Notes: generated by a model not told the origin, from the letters alone. A stretch of 64,000 nt of DNA from Brachionus manjavacas (GCA_019054805.1 JAHQIY010000012.1:2046001-2110000), one strand, 5' to 3'. Numbered from the stretch's first letter, positions 1-12,998 are shown. Program-made: numbers and translations.

Positions 1-1800
1 AAAAAACATTATTTTATTTTTTTGTTGGGGCTTTTTATTTTAGAATTTTGAAAATTTTGGACAACAAAAAAATCAATTTCCCTTGATCTGCAACTTGGAT
101 TATTTTTTTGCTCAGATTTATTGCGCAACTAATCACAACAAATTCCTCATCTGCATATCTGATCATAAACTTTCAATAAATATTTTGCCAACAATTTAAA
201 TTGTATGTTTTCGCATTGACCGAAAAGACTTCTTGCCAATTAAATACCCATAGAACTTTTAAACTATTTAATTGCTTGGAGATTTGAATTAGGCCAAAGA
301 AATTACATTCTCTTTATTTGCTTAGTCAAGGATCAATTATTGGCACCGTAATAAAAATTTTCCATCATTACTAATACTGTTTTTTGCGAATTGGAACTTC
401 GTCCAAGGCATGAAATGAGTAATAAGGGTTTAAGTGATAATTTTTATTATCCTTGCCAAAAAAATTCTAGTACAATTAAAAACAGGCGAAAATGGCAAAA
501 ATGCATTGCCCAACTTAATCATTTGATTTTAATTTTAGACTTTTAGTAAAAAGTCAATTTTTTTATTTTTGTATAGTGGTGATTTGACTTAAAGATTTAA
601 ACAAATTTTCAAAAATAATCGCCAATTTTGGTTTAATTATTGGAAAAAAAAGAAAAAATTTGAAAAAACTTTTTTATTTTTGGTCCCAAGAAATTATGCT
701 GAAAAAAATGGATTTTTTCGGCCTAAAATTTCACGAAAAAAGTTTTGGCGTTAGATTTTTTTAAACTTTTTTAAGCCTGTAGCTTTTTTACCTGTCTGAA
801 TAGTCAGAATATTGACCCCCCTCATTTTGCATTGAATGCCTCAAGTTCAAAGCTTAATGGGTTACCAATTTAAAAAAATCGCCTTTTTTTTTTCAATTTT
901 ATTCAAAAGATGTTTGAGGCTTAGATTGAATGCTAAAAATTTCAATTCCTGATTATGTCGGGTTTCTAAATATGCGACTTAAAAGAGCATCTGAAGTACA
1001 ATAGTTTGCGAGGTTTCGGGCAAAATTGGAAGCGGTAAAGGTAGAGACAATTCTATTTAAAAAAATTTCTTAGACAAATAAAAAAGTAATTTATATGGAT
1101 CAAGAAAATTATTTTTTTGGCTACAATTAATATTGATACAGTCAATTTTCAATTCTTGATTTAATTTCGTTACTTTGCCTTGGTTATTTTAATTTTTTTG
1201 ATGAAAAAATTTTATTTTAATTTACTATAAACAAATTCAACCGGCCATGCTGAACTAATCAAATTTTATGCATCAATTTTTGAACAATAATATTCAGAGC
1301 TAGAAGATAAAAATTATTTTTCCACAATTTCTTAATATGAAATATTTAATAATCAAATTCACTGAGCTTAATACAATTTGAAAATTTTTAAGTTGATATA
1401 CAAAGTAAATTTTATTTTGGTCAAAAAATAAAAAACATAAAAAGAAATTGCACTTTTTAAGACTAGAAAACTTCTTAATTTTTATCATAAAGAATGATTT
1501 ATGGGAAAAAATTCCAGTGAAAAAAATCCAGTAGAAAAAAATTCTACTCTAAAAATTATAATAACATGACTATTTTTTATAAATTATTACAAAAAAAATT
1601 AAGTAATTAGATCAATTTTTTTTAAAGAATATTTATTCTTAAATGTCTTTTGCATGTGTCTTCTATAAATGCAAAATACAAATGGAAAATTATCAAAGAT
1701 TGAAACAAAATATAAAATATTCTTTGATTTCTTATAAAAATGGAAAATACCGAAGAAGTCTTCGAATTTTAAGACAATGATAGAACTTCTGTTCATTTTA
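1..1800. other. AT-rich gene-free stretch
   Basis: Homopolymer-rich A/T sequence with only short chance reading frames of low-complexity Lys/Phe/Asn content. I see no splice-consistent exons, RNA gene or repeat structure here. Confidence 0.6.
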
Positions 1801-1805
1801 ATTTT

Positions 1806-1902
1806 GTTAATTTTACTCGAAACGAAGAAAACCAGGATGGATCAATCCGCTTTAGATGCTGCAAGTGCAGTATAACACTAAAAGTGACAATCAGAAGTAA
1901 CT
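1806..1902 (+). pseudogene. FLYWCH-like zinc-finger fragment of a MULE-type transposase
   Basis: A short plus-strand reading frame gives an acidic/polar stretch followed by a Gly-Ser-Ile-Arg-Phe-Arg-Cys-Cys-Lys-Cys segment. This is the spacing typical of the FLYWCH-type zinc finger at the N-terminus of Mutator-like transposases (a charged loop, an aromatic/Arg strand, then CxxC). No initiation codon, downstream transposase core or second half of the finger remains nearby. The identification rests on about 30 residues and is weak; a chance resemblance is possible. Confidence 0.3.
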
Positions 1903-1909
1903 TTGATAA

Positions 1910-3470
1910 TTCTATAAAAACAAAAATTTTTATTGATATTTAATGTTCTGTAAATAATAAACCAAGAAATGTAATTCCTTTAATGATTTAATTGTAGAAT
2001 TTTATTACCTTTTCTTTTTTTATCTTTTTTTAATTATAATAAAATATACAAAATTATAGGAATTATTTATATAAATATTCAAATTTAGTTTTAATTATAA
2101 GTGGATTTTTTTTCTTCGGGAAGTTTTTCCTATTTGCCATACGGAATTCATAGACACATTTTTGTTAGAGAATTGGAAAATTATTATTTAAATTAATTTT
2201 TAATACACATACTTCAAATGATTCATTAAAATTGTTCAAATCTATGTCTTGTCTTCTTTTCCCCATTTTTCTTGCACATTTTTTGCAGCTTAAGCTTAGC
2301 TTCTAGATGCTATATAAATCAGAAACATTTAGTAATAAACTTTGGATTTCAAAAAACTTAAAACTAATCCATTGGTATTATTTAAAGTCTTATTAATTTT
2401 CTTTATTAAAATAATAATATTTAAAAAATCTCGTGGTGGGTAGGTAACAAGTCTCAGGTCAAGTCCAAGCCCGGACTTAGTCTTAAAAAATTTTAAAATT
2501 TTATTCTCCCAAATTTTACCTTTTAAAAGTGATGTTTTACATTATTTGCTTTTATAGTTAATTTTACATAAAAAATATAAATTTTTTTTAACATCAAAAT
2601 TTTCTAAAAATACAATTTACACAAAATCTTTGTTACAAATCACTACAGTATTTATATATTTACTTTTTCATATCACGAAAATACATTTTCTTCAACATAA
2701 AATTAAGAACTTAGATCTAAGGTTATACAAAGTTAAATCAAATAATCAAATTTCTAAAAAAAACCTTGCTTGCCTTTAAACTTAAAAACGTACTTCATTT
2801 AAATTTCAATTTAATTTGCAAAAATTTATTTTACCTCATTGAATACTTTTTCATCCGGTTTTATTATGCTAGAAATGCTTAGCAAATAAACCATGTTGAC
2901 CAAGATGTTAGTTCTTAAATTGTTTTTCAATTTTATTTTTGTAAAACTTTTCAGCAAACAACAAAATTTTTTATTTGTTAGCTAATTTTTTCTAGGTAGC
3001 GTAAAGCCATATTTAAAAAAAAAGCTAACGTTTTAAAAAAGTCATTAAAATCGAAAATATATCACTTTGTTACTTGTTATTTCAGAGCTAAATAAACATT
3101 TTATTGTATATTTGAGTTGTTTAAAAAGCACATTCACATGGGACTTTTAAAAAACTCTGTGCATATCCTTTGGTATCTAAGAGTTTAAAGAATTAAAAGT
3201 TTTCTCTCTTTAATTTTATAATAAATTCAATTTTAATCGGTTTAAAGAATAAATAAAAAATGCAATTTTAGTTTGTTTTTAAAAGTTTTTGAAATTTATT
3301 GAAAAAGCCAAATTAAAATTTTGCTAAAAATTGCTGAGTTTAATTCAGTAATTCTAAGTCTAAACTAAAATACTTCAACAACTAAATATTAATTCTTTAA
3401 ATTCTTTTGTATTAAATTATCTAAAATCAAAAAGGCAACTACTTCTTGGGCGACTGTGGGAGCATACTAA
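1910..3470. other. AT-rich gene-free stretch
   Basis: Low-complexity A/T sequence. A small AAGTC-rich patch near 2445-2480 recalls the AAGTC-rich termini of the MITE at 11936, but no inverted partner was seen. No supported gene. Confidence 0.5.
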
Positions 3471-3477
3471 TTAAGTG

Positions 3478-3665
3478 AACTCAAGAAACAGACCTAGAAG
3501 TAATTTTCAATAGCGATTTGAAAAATTCAGACCATATTGCCGCAGCCATTGGCAGCTTTAGGTCTCATCAAGCGGACTTTTAAACATCGTGACATGGAAA
3601 TATTCAAAAATTTGTTAGCCCGAAACCAGACCTATTGAAGATTTTTGGTCAATTTTGAAATGGAA
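3478..3665 (+). pseudogene. CR1-like reverse transcriptase fragment (thumb region)
   Basis: Two adjacent frames, joined by one frameshift near 3555, reproduce a segment of the RT C-terminal half. The first reads as a Leu-x-Val-Ile-Phe-Asn-Ser-Asp-Leu-Lys-Asn-Ser-Asp-His stretch. The second contains Gly-Leu-Ile-Lys-Arg-Thr-Phe-Lys. The same order (DLKWSDQ then MVKRTFK) is present in the fuller CR1-like copy at about 16090-16160. Internal stops follow immediately. This is an isolated, degenerate remnant. Confidence 0.6.
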
Positions 3666-4142
3666 AATCTACGAAGATGGCTCAGGAGCGAAAACACTTC
3701 ATCAGTGAGGCTCAGGATACTATAATGTTTGCTTGAAATCAATCTAACATCAATACATACCCTAGTGGAAGTTATCAAAAGTCGGATTGACTAAGTTCGA
3801 AGAAATGATATAATAGAAAAAAGTTAATAAATAAACTTTGTAAAGCTTTAAATTCTCTTTCTAAATCACTTGGATATTAATTAATTTTATTCAAATTTTA
3901 AAAATAATTGGTTTTATTTTTAATTTTAAGTTAGTATTGCAAACATGAAAAACTTTGCTTTTTTTTTTATAAATTTTGACTTTGGGTTTGTGATATGATG
4001 ATCCTTAAAGATTTTTGCAGTTTAAAAAATTATCTACGCTATGTTTTCCATTTTTCATAAATTAAGTTTTTGTTAAAATGCATCAAACGAAAGTAAATTA
4101 TCACTAAAGTCAAAATTTTCTAAGAAAAAAACATACTTTTTC

Positions 4143-4804
4143 GGGTCTAGTCGCTTAGCTAAACTTTGTTTCACCTGTTACTGGAACAATTCTTGTTCTT
4201 AGGTTTAATGAACTATTAGTTGACCTAATCTAAAAATTGTTCACTTATTTTGAAATTGTTTCATCTATTTAGAAAAAAGCTAGTGTAATAATAAAAAATA
4301 AGTTAGAAAAATAATTACATAGAAAATTAAAAGTTTGGCGGAGTAGGTAAATTTTGCGAAATAGATGAATCTTTGTCCGCCAAAGTCAAACAATAAAAGG
4401 GTGAAAAATTAATTTTAATTTTCTTTAATTTTTATGGTTTTATGCTGAAAGGCAAAGATTTAAGAAGAGGGCGCATTTGGGTAATTGAAATTGCTGAAAG
4501 AGTAATACCAAGTCAACCAGATCAGAGCAAATGCTAAGCTTTTTCTAAAGCTCCTTCAAATTAAAAAAAAAAAACAAAAAAATTATTAACTAATTTTTAT
4601 ATCAGTTTCGAAAAATTAGAATTCTATTAAATAGCTTTATTCAATTTGTTCACATAATCTAAAAATTGTTCGTCTAATTCTATTTTGGTTCACCGTAATT
4701 ATATTTTGAACAAAAAAATTGGGTGAACCAATAGTTCACAAAATCTGAGAACAAGAATTTTTCGGATAACAAGTGAACTATGGTTCGCCTAACCCACTAG
4801 ACCC
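4143..4804. mobile_element. hAT-like MITE, 662 bp, long imperfect inverted repeats
   Basis: The two ends form imperfect terminal inverted repeats of at least 80 bp starting GGGTCTAGT. They contain matched blocks such as the TTCTTGTTCT region and the TGAACTATT region on both arms. Flanking 8-mers ACTTTTTC (4135-4142) and AGTTTTTC (4805-4812) differ at one base and fit an 8-bp target duplication, as made by hAT elements. The interior has no coding potential. It is an old, non-autonomous copy. Confidence 0.7.
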
Positions 4805-4910
4805 AGTTTTTCATGGATTGAATATTAACTTTAATCTAATGAATTTTTTTTTTTTTTTTATCTTATTTTTTATTATTTTACTTAAATTTTAGTTTTTTCA
4901 TATGTTTTTA

Positions 4911-4951
4911 TTCCGAAGAAGCATTTGCTCGGTAAAAATAAATAAATGAAT
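4911..4951 (+). repeat. Non-LTR 3'-tail repeat (GGAGCATTAGCTCGG family), copy 1
   Basis: Diverged copy of a tail sequence with core TTCTGAAGGAGCATTAGC, followed by CGGTA and an A/T tail of repeated AAATA. Upstream TCTTATTTT...TTACTTAA is shared with the copy at 17846. Other copies are at about 42386 (minus) and 47560 (minus). The 47560 copy directly follows a reverse-transcriptase remnant on the same strand, which ties the motif to a non-LTR element family. Confidence 0.6.
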
Positions 4952-6600
4952 TGTTTAAAAGTTAAAAAAGAATTCTAATTTTTTTTAAATATCCAAACAA
5001 TAATTAATCTCATTCTATTTCAACAAAAAAGTTCAATTTTAAATATGAAAATTTTTGCAATATTAACATATAATTTTTTTTTTTGAAACTGAAAAAAATA
5101 TTTGAAACATCGCACTTTTTCAATGTTATTTCAACATTTGATACATTTTGTAATTCAAACACAAAAATTAAACCAATTTGGTTTTTATTTTAATTCTTAA
5201 ATTGTGCTGCTAATTAAACTAGAAATACATTATTTTTTCTTAATTTTTTTAGAATAAATCTAAAATAAAGATTATCTTTTTTTAGAAAGCGAAATTTTAA
5301 ATTTTATTCTTTCTCATTTTTATATTTAATTACAATAAGTCACATTTATCAACGCCTTAGATTTCCCAGTCGTATCTTATAGTTGACTGGTTGACTGGTT
5401 GAGAACATATATTGAAAAGACATATATGAATCGCCGTGCATAACAACAAAAAATTTGATTCACAAGGCTAGTTAGATGTACAGTGATGTTGGAAAAGCAA
5501 AATGCTTTCTCTTAACTATAAAGAAGACAGAACTGCTCGAAAGCAAACCATTTGACTTTTTTGTCGAGTAATAGAAAGACCGTATAGTGATAAGGATACA
5601 TCAATACAAAAGCTTAGCAGTTCCGGTCTTAAAAAAGAAGAGAACGAGAGCCTAAGCATTGCAGGACAGGATCTGGATTGCTATTTAACTAAAATAAATT
5701 TTTTTGAAAGGAAGTAATAAAAAATCAACTTTCTCTTTTCCATTCATTTCTTTATTTTGACAAATCAATTTGACTACTATTGACTTTATAGTGTAATAAA
5801 TATGCCACTTTAACTGAAAGAATACTGATCATAGTTAATATTGAATTAAAATAAATGATATTTTATAGATAACTTTGTAAACAATATTAAGTCTGATTTT
5901 TATAACTTTTAAAATCTTTTTTTTACAGATTAAAATGAGGCTAAATAAATAAATTATAAAAATTAAGAAAATAAAAATACAGGCGACTTTACCATGTTGG
6001 TACTTTACAAGTTTTTTTCAATAAAATCAATAAGATTTTTTAAAGAAAGCCATTTAAATTGAACCCAATTCCTCTAGTTAGCTGCTATCCAACTGTAAAA
6101 TAATATTTTAGTGATGATAAAGAAAAAATTATGCTTGTTAAAAAAAATTAAATTCAAAATAAAATTTTTTAACTGATTCCTTTAAATCACTTGCTAATAA
6201 TTTTTAATTTACGCCATCAGAAAAACTGCACTGATAAATGAATTAGTAAAGCTTGATATTGTTACAGTTCCAGCTTTAAATATTCTCTCAAATTTTTCTA
6301 ATTTAAAATCATAAAAATAAGTAAATCACCTAAAAATTTTGTGGTTATTAAGATTGAAAAAAAAAATTATAATTTAAATATTAATTTTCATTTAACTTGT
6401 AAAGGAAAAGCGTTTAAAACGCTTACTTTTTATTACCAAACATGAGGTGGTTGTGAAGCTGATCCTTAAAAGAAAATTTTTCTGATAAAAATTTAAATAT
6501 TGGTTTTTTGAATAATAAAATAAAGTGAACTTTTCTCTTAATATTAATTTCTATTTTCTTATCTTCTCTATGCAAAATCATTTTTTTAAATAAAAAATCA
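4952..6600. other. AT-rich stretch without recognisable gene
   Basis: Mostly A/T low complexity. A less AT-rich patch at about 5340-5690 does not translate into anything I recognise in any frame. Confidence 0.4.
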
Positions 6601-6606
6601 TAATTG

Positions 6607-6800
6607 CCGCGGCGCTGAGAGGGAATAGCATCAGAGTCCAGAAAAATAGTTTCCCTACTCAAATTGGAAACGATTTTGCAGCTAAGGTGAGTGCTAGACA
6701 TTCCTTTTTCTCAAACAGAGTAGTTTCGCATTGGAATAAGTTGCCTGAAAATGATTTCTACTCAAATAGAAATTTTTTAAGATTGGTTTCAGACCCTTTT
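6607..6800 (+). pseudogene. CR1-like RT C-terminal fragment
   Basis: An open plus-strand stretch ends in the family signature SFFSNRVVSHWNKLPE. The equivalent in the fuller element at 16550 is NFFTNRVSTVWNRL, where it lies about 30 codons before the ORF2 stop. Upstream residues retain the RGNSIRV-like strand. The fragment ends without the 3' hairpin or ATT tail seen in other copies. No catalytic motifs are present, so it is a 5'-truncated dead copy. Confidence 0.65.
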
Positions 6801-6929
6801 AAGGTTATTAAAATTATCTATATCTTTATAATTTTAAATGTAGATTATTTAAAACATTCATTTTTTTTAATTAAAAAAAAATACTTAAAAATTTCAAGTT
6901 ATAGTTATACCTTCTTTGGATTATAAAAT

Positions 6930-9900
6930 TACTTTGTTCTAAATTTCTGGTCATAGACAAAAAGAATGTTTTAAAATTTTTTTAGTACTTTTTAAAATTT
7001 ATGATTAAGAAAGAAGTAAATAAGGAAAAGGGGTCTTGGTCAGAGCTCTAATTTTTAAATTAGGTTATGCTAGCGAACACCTTTGATCGATCGATCAAAT
7101 GAAATATTCCTATATATACAAAAAATATAAATTCATCTAAATAATAAAGTACAAAAAGTACTCCAAGGATATAAATTAAATTATAATCTCATTTTCTTTA
7201 CATTTGATTAAGATTAAATTTAAATTTTTTTAACTCTAATCAAATTTAAAGTAGCTTACCCTAATTAATAATATTTGATATTTTTTAGTGTCATTACTTC
7301 TGGTTTGTAATCTTAATTTAACAATATCTTTTTAAAAATTCTAAATTTAACTAACATATTGTATAAAGATGGACCTAAATTTTTATAATCCTTGCCAAAA
7401 CACTTACCATCCAGAAGGGTAATTTTCTTTGTTGACTGTAGAAGTTTTTCTTCTAACAAAATAACCATCATGAGCTACACAGTATAAACAAACCAATCCT
7501 TTGAATTTATATTTTTAATATTTAGTTTACGCGGTATCCAAGGTACTTATCTATACACAATCTGGCATAAATTAGATAAGAAAATAATTTTATATTTAGT
7601 AAAGTTTCTCTCTTTTAAAGATGAGAAAGAACTAATTGGGACAATTTTTAGATTCGAAAATTTGAAAAGCAGTATTTTCAAAGGAAGTAGAAAATCACCA
7701 GTTGTCTTGGAGATAATTTTATTGAACAAATTAGCCAAACAAGTCTTTTATTGATCGATTGTTATACACTTACAAAAAAATAAAGAATAATTTACCAGCG
7801 AAAGAATTCTTGGATATTAAATAGTAAAAAAAACAAAAGTTATTCAATCCACAATAACAATTCTTTCAATCTCTTTAAAAATTTAAATTTAAAATTTGCA
7901 ATTCTTCTCATTACCTAACCCTTATTGAAAATTAAATTTAAATTTAGCCTGGTTTTTCCCAGCAAGACAAAAGACTAGTGCACTGGAATTTAATTAAAAA
8001 TCTCTTTGATTAAGCATTTTTTTGCCTAAAATCTAAATTAAGATAAAATGTATTTTAAATAAATAAATGTAATTGAAAAGGACGATGAAATTTTAGAAGT
8101 CTAAATGATTATTTATTTGGACTAAAAGAATTTGATTTTGATATGATTAGTAATGGTCTTATTCTCGAATATCCGGAGACTTGGAAATGAGCGGATTATT
8201 TTTGATTAGAAACAATTTTTGTCACCTGATCTAAATTAGGACCATGATTGTAAACTAGGAAAAAATTAAAATATTTAAGAATTTGGTGTTTTGTTTTGGG
8301 TTGTATTTCACTTGCAAAGCTTTTGTTTTTTAATCTTTTAGCAATTGCAATTCAAAATATAATATTTTTTTCTAATTTGATTTCTTTATTAGAAGAAAAA
8401 TGAATGAAGCCTTTTGGTTTTCCGCAGAATTTGCATATACAACTACAAGGGTGTTTCTAGGCTTTCAAGAGCTTGTAATATATTCCAAGTGTTTGCGCTA
8501 AGAGAAATTTAATTAAAATAGCCAAAGCTTTAATATTTAGCGATATTGTTTTATTGAAATGCTAAATTAGAAAATGAGAATAGTTGTAAAAGACTTATAA
8601 CTTATGTGTTTAATTTGGTCATGTCAGGCAATTAAATTTTAACAAAAAATTTATTATGTTGTCAATTAATAAATTGTGTTTGACCCATTTGAAGCAAGTT
8701 TGTCCGTCAATTGGTAAAGAGAGAACATAAATTTTATTGTAGACAAACTTTAATTTGAATAAGCCAGCTGAAGATTAAATTTGAGATTTGATTAAACTCG
8801 TAATTAATTTTTCAAATAAATTATAAAAATTACCGATAATAATCTTTTGGTTTTGTTTCACATTTGGGTTTGTAAGTATTTGAATATATCTTTCCATCTA
8901 GCTCAAAAAGCATCGACTTGTATCCGAAAATACATGAATAACTAATAATAAAAATTAAAGATTGAAAATATTTTAAAAATAAATCATTAATAAATTAAAA
9001 TCATAGTTTAATTTTTTTTAAATTCTAGATTGATAAATAAACGAAAAAAGAAAAATTAAAATGCATTTTTTTTTATCAATAAAGAATGACTCTGAAAAAA
9101 ATTACTTTTTTATCAGTATCTAAATTTTCAATTGATGAATAGTAATCAGAACTTTTTTATTATTTTTTTTTAAATACTTCTTTTTTTTTTCTCCTTATTC
9201 ACTCCTTGTGGAGCATAGGGTCATTTTTTATTTTTTTTTAAATAATTTGTTTTTTGCTAAATTTTTTTTATTTGAAATTATTAAAATAGAATTAGAAATT
9301 TTAAATAAATTTAGGAAAATTTAGTATGGATTAAAAATTATTTTACACAAAACAAAAAATGGGCAGACAGGCTATCTCCTACGATATCACTAATATCAGA
9401 AATTTTTTTCTTGAATTTCAAGTTTTTATTGGACTTTTACTCAAAAGTTGCATAATAAATACATTTTCAAAGAATAAATTATTTTAAAACTCAAATTAAA
9501 ATATGTCTGCATTAAACAAAAAACACCTGGATAAACGCGCAATTTTTTTACAATCTAATAAAAAAAGTTTTTCTTTTAAAATATTACTAAAGAATTTTTA
9601 AAGACAGGTCATTTTGAATTTCTAAAGATTAATTTTATTTTTTATAAAAATTTATAAATCTTTCATGCTCTCTAAAAAAAGAATTTAAAATTGTTAAATA
9701 TTTAAAAAATTTTTAAATAAATTTAATCAAATTTTTATCTTTTGGAATCAAATCAAATATGTAACTGATAATTTTTAGACTTTGTAATTTTATAAAATGA
9801 CTTTTCAAATCATTAAATTTTTCCATTTTATTTTTACCAGACATTTTTAAAATTCAAAAAGTAAAAGACATAACCTTAAATGTTTTAAAAAAAGTAAAGG

Positions 9901-10270
9901 CTAATTAAAAATTTTAATTTAAAATCATGTACAAAAATTTTTAATAAAAGTACTCAAACTAAATATTACTGACCATACTTTAAATAAAAATAAACACAAA
10001 TAAAATTAAATACATAAAAAATCAAAAATAAAATTTTTAATGACTCTTAATATTTTGGCACAATATTTTTAGTAAAAATTCCACAGAAATACTAAAAAAC
10101 CCATAAATATATAAAAAAGTAATAATATTAATTTTGTGTCAATTTTTTAAATAAAATTAATAAAAATAGTAAGAATAACCAAAAAAAAATAATTTTTCCA
10201 TTTAATCAATAATAAAAAATATTTTTAGTAAATAAAAAAAAAAAAAATTATCAAAAAATTTAATTTTTTT
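6930..10270. other. AT-rich gene-free stretch
   Basis: About 3.3 kb of A/T-rich DNA with many homopolymer runs. Short frames at 7547-7738 and elsewhere are low complexity and match nothing I know. A phrase near 9190-9225 (TCACTCCTTGTGGAGC) is less AT-rich and might be a further retroelement tail, but I found no second copy. Confidence 0.45.
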
Positions 10271-10289
10271 TCCTAATACAAACATTTAG

Positions 10290-10560
10290 GCAATAGAAAC
10301 CTCTTTTTTATTCATTGGGGCATTACAAGTTTTACAAATATTCTCTATTGATAAGGCTGGATCATTCGGTTTGTGTTTTTTAAATGAAGTTGGAGCTTGT
10401 TCAAGTTCTTTATCCGAATCTTCTTCAGATTCATATTCATATGGCATTCTTTTCGTTCTAAATACAGTCCGCTGGTTGATGTTGTAGGCACGACCTTGTT
10501 TTCTTTTTTGATCCTCGCTTTGGCTTGTATATCCAAGCCAATATCATTGAAGTTCATCAA
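10290..10560 (-). pseudogene. Unrecognised acidic/basic coding fragment, possibly a broken exon
   Basis: On the minus strand, one frame begins after a good acceptor (TTTTTTAG before 10560) and reads ELMNFNDIGLD...; a second frame continues with a basic patch, then an acidic EYESEEDSDKELEQ segment and an ICKTCN cysteine pair. The two frames together look like one coding sequence broken by a frameshift. Another short Cys/Arg-rich frame lies upstream at about 10830-10900 (minus), ending at a GTAAAA donor-like site. I do not recognise a family. It could be an old gene remnant or transposon accessory sequence. Confidence 0.25.
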
Positions 10561-11148
10561 TTCTAAAAAAAATAATATTAATAAATTTAAAGAAAATTTT
10601 TTGTATTATGTTTTCATTAATTTAATTGTTTTATTTTTAATAAGTTGGGAAAAAAAAGAAAGAGATAAAAATTTATTAATTTTTGTTGATTTTCTATATA
10701 AATTTGTCGTAATTTTACTAATTTTATCGCGTTAAATACTGACAGCAATTTTTAATATTTAAAACATAATTAAACAAAAAACAACAAATCTAATTATTTT
10801 TTATTTTTTACCAGATTTGTCTGCACACACCACGTTCTTTAGTCATTCTTGTTCCACATTTATCTCATGACTGAGAAACGGTGTCTGAGATAAGTAAAAG
10901 GGGTCCGGCTTTACATTATTATTGAGAAAATTTTAGAATGTATTTTAAATTTTTAAGTACTTACTGTAAATTTTAAAAATTTTAATTTTTTTGCTTTATT
11001 TAAAAACTTATCAAAAATTTCAAATTTAAATATAATAATAATTAAAAATGCTCAAAAATTTAAGAAATGTAATTAATTGAATAGTTGGATAGTTCTACTT
11101 TATTAAGTTAATGACACAAAAAAGACAATAATTAATTCTTTATTACGT

Positions 11149-11241
11149 AAAGGACACAAAAGGACACAAAAGGACACAAAAGGACACAAAAGGACACAAA
11201 AGGACACAAAAGGACACAAAAGGACACAAAAGGACACTAAA
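11149..11241. repeat. Minisatellite, unit AAAAGGACAC
   Basis: Nine or so head-to-tail copies of a 10-bp unit, nearly perfect, with degenerate copies at both edges (GACACAAAAAAGACAA upstream, GACACTAAAGGACAA downstream). Confidence 0.95.
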
Positions 11242-11261
11242 GGACAATATTTAATTCTTTA

Positions 11262-11377
11262 TTAATTAATTAAAATTAATTAAAATTAATTAATTAGTTA
11301 ATTAAAATTAATTAATTAGTTAATTAAAATTAATTAATTAGTTAATTAAAATTAATTAATTAGTTAATTAAAATTAA
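11262..11377. repeat. AT tandem repeat, about 22-bp unit
   Basis: Four or more copies of a unit built from TTAATTAATTAG followed by TTAATTAAAA. It directly follows the 10-bp minisatellite. Each unit is itself close to palindromic. Confidence 0.9.
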
Positions 11378-11935
11378 TACTCAATTATTAAGGATATCTT
11401 TTCAAAAACTCAATTTTTTTTTTCTTGATTAAAGTCATTTAGTCAAAAATTACGTATTTGTTTGAGCGCTTGTTAGAATCACCAGTTGAAAGGATAAAAT
11501 TATGATTTGATAAAAAAATTAATTCAAATTAAGCATTGTCACAAAGAAATATGGTAAATTTAAAAAATTATCTAATTTAACGAGTGAAAAATTTTTTTGT
11601 CCTATTAAACAGTAGCAATTTTAAAGGATCAAAATAAATCCTGTTAATTTGATTTTGTCAGAATGAATAGTAATCGACAAACCGTTTAGTCATACAGTCT
11701 TAGTGCACACTTTAAGTGCACCAAACCAAGTGGGAAATGATTCGATCACGTCCATCTACAATTTCTTTTCAAGCAAATAAGGATAATCAAGTTTAACGCT
11801 GATTTAAATCAGACGTTACTGCTTTGACTAATGTTCATTATTTTTTGACTTTTATCAGTGTGCTATTAAAGCAATATTCAGTCCAACTGAACATTCAAAA
11901 GTTTTGTTTTTTATCGATTCAAAGTTAATTAAACC

Positions 11936-12192
11936 CAGACTTGTTTTATAAGTCACAGTTTTAAGTCTAAGTCACAAAAATTTAAGTCATGACTTGCACA
12001 GAAATTTTTATCAATACCTTCATCAGGACCAGTTGAAAGAATTATTTTCTAAATCTGATTAAATTTACAGAGCACATAGGTCAAGATTAACCGCCATGAA
12101 TTTGGAAGTAACTACTTTATTGGTATCAAATATGGATTTATTAAATCATTGACTTGACTTGACTTAAGACTTGTGACTCAAAAACAAGTCTG
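11936..12192. mobile_element. hAT-like MITE, 257 bp, TSD ATTAAACC
   Basis: Terminal inverted repeats begin CAGACTTGTTTT followed by a GTCAC block on both arms and extend about 40 bp with AAGTC repeats. The flanks carry identical 8-bp duplications ATTAAACC at 11928-11935 and 12193-12200. CAG...CTG ends with an 8-bp TSD are the hallmark of hAT elements. There is no coding content. A related 5'-end fragment is at about 33508. Confidence 0.9.
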
Positions 12193-12200
12193 ATTAAACC

Positions 12201-12590
12201 AAATATTCCAATTTCAAAAGCATATTTCAATACAAAAAAAAGATTTGTTTAAACAAAAGATTTTAATCATTTAGAGACACTCAAGCAACGACCAAAAGAC
12301 ACATTAAAACACGGGATTAAAAAATTACTAAACAAAAGACACTATTCGGCATGCTAAAAGTCATTTCTATATTTGAATAAAACAGTTGAAGCCAAAAAAC
12401 AAAAACTTGACAACAAAATGAATCCAAATCGTACTCAATCGACCACATAAAACAATTTGAAATACTTCAACAGTTCAAAAATTTCCACCACGTAGTTGCA
12501 GCAACGAACGAAGATCCAAGTCTGATACAAGTTATCCAAAATTTAGCAACACAATCAATTTTGAATTTAAAACATAGAACACCAATATGA
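12201..12590. other. Intervening sequence, no gene recognised
   Basis: A/C-rich patch with polar low-complexity frames and no recognised domain. It may be decayed 5' sequence of the MULE-type remnant that follows. Confidence 0.3.
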
Positions 12591-12599
12591 TACAATATA

Positions 12600-12945
12600 A
12601 TATAATAGATACTTTAATGGAATCAAGTATTCCAGAATATGTGTCGGACGATGAAGTTGAGATTGAAGATGAAACAGATTATCCAACTCAACGAAGAGCA
12701 AAACGAAACCACTAGTAGATAATGGAGGATAAGTACTCAAGCAAAGAAGCAGCATTGACAAAAATAAACGAAGAAAGAACGTGGGGCTATCATTATGAAA
12801 ATAAAAGTTAAGATGGAAAAATGATTTTAAATTGATCTAATAAAAATTAATTTAAAAGTGAACAGTACAGCTGGAGTTAAATTTATGTTCGACAGCGGCA
12901 GTTACGATGTTTTTGTTTTCAGAAGCGAAAATGATTCTTTTTAAC
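12600..12945 (+). pseudogene. MULE-type transposase N-terminal fragment (FLYWCH-like domain)
   Basis: A plus-strand frame starts with an acidic segment (PEYVSDDEVEIEDE), then after stops continues with EDKYSSKEAALTKINEERTW and GYHYENKS. After a frameshift it goes on to an FMFDSGSYDVFVFRSEND segment. The order (charged helix, Trp-x-Tyr-x-Tyr strand, later hydrophobic strands and an ExD turn) matches the zinc-binding N-terminal module of Mutator-like transposases. I first read the DSGS as a retropepsin site, but the flanking pattern fits the MULE module better. Stops and frameshifts make it dead. The CR1-like element begins immediately downstream. Confidence 0.5.
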
Positions 12946-12998
12946 TTTTTACTCAAAATTTTGCTACATAATTTTATTTTGCTATTTAATTATTCCAA

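Noticed and set aside
1300-1800. Short minus-strand Lys/Phe-rich frames
   Set aside because: Amino-acid content expected from AT-rich random sequence.
12850-12920. Retropepsin-like FDSGS site suggesting an LTR pol gene
   Set aside because: The upstream KYSSKEAALTKINEERTW-GYHYENKS order fits the FLYWCH-like module of MULE transposases. No RT or integrase follows.
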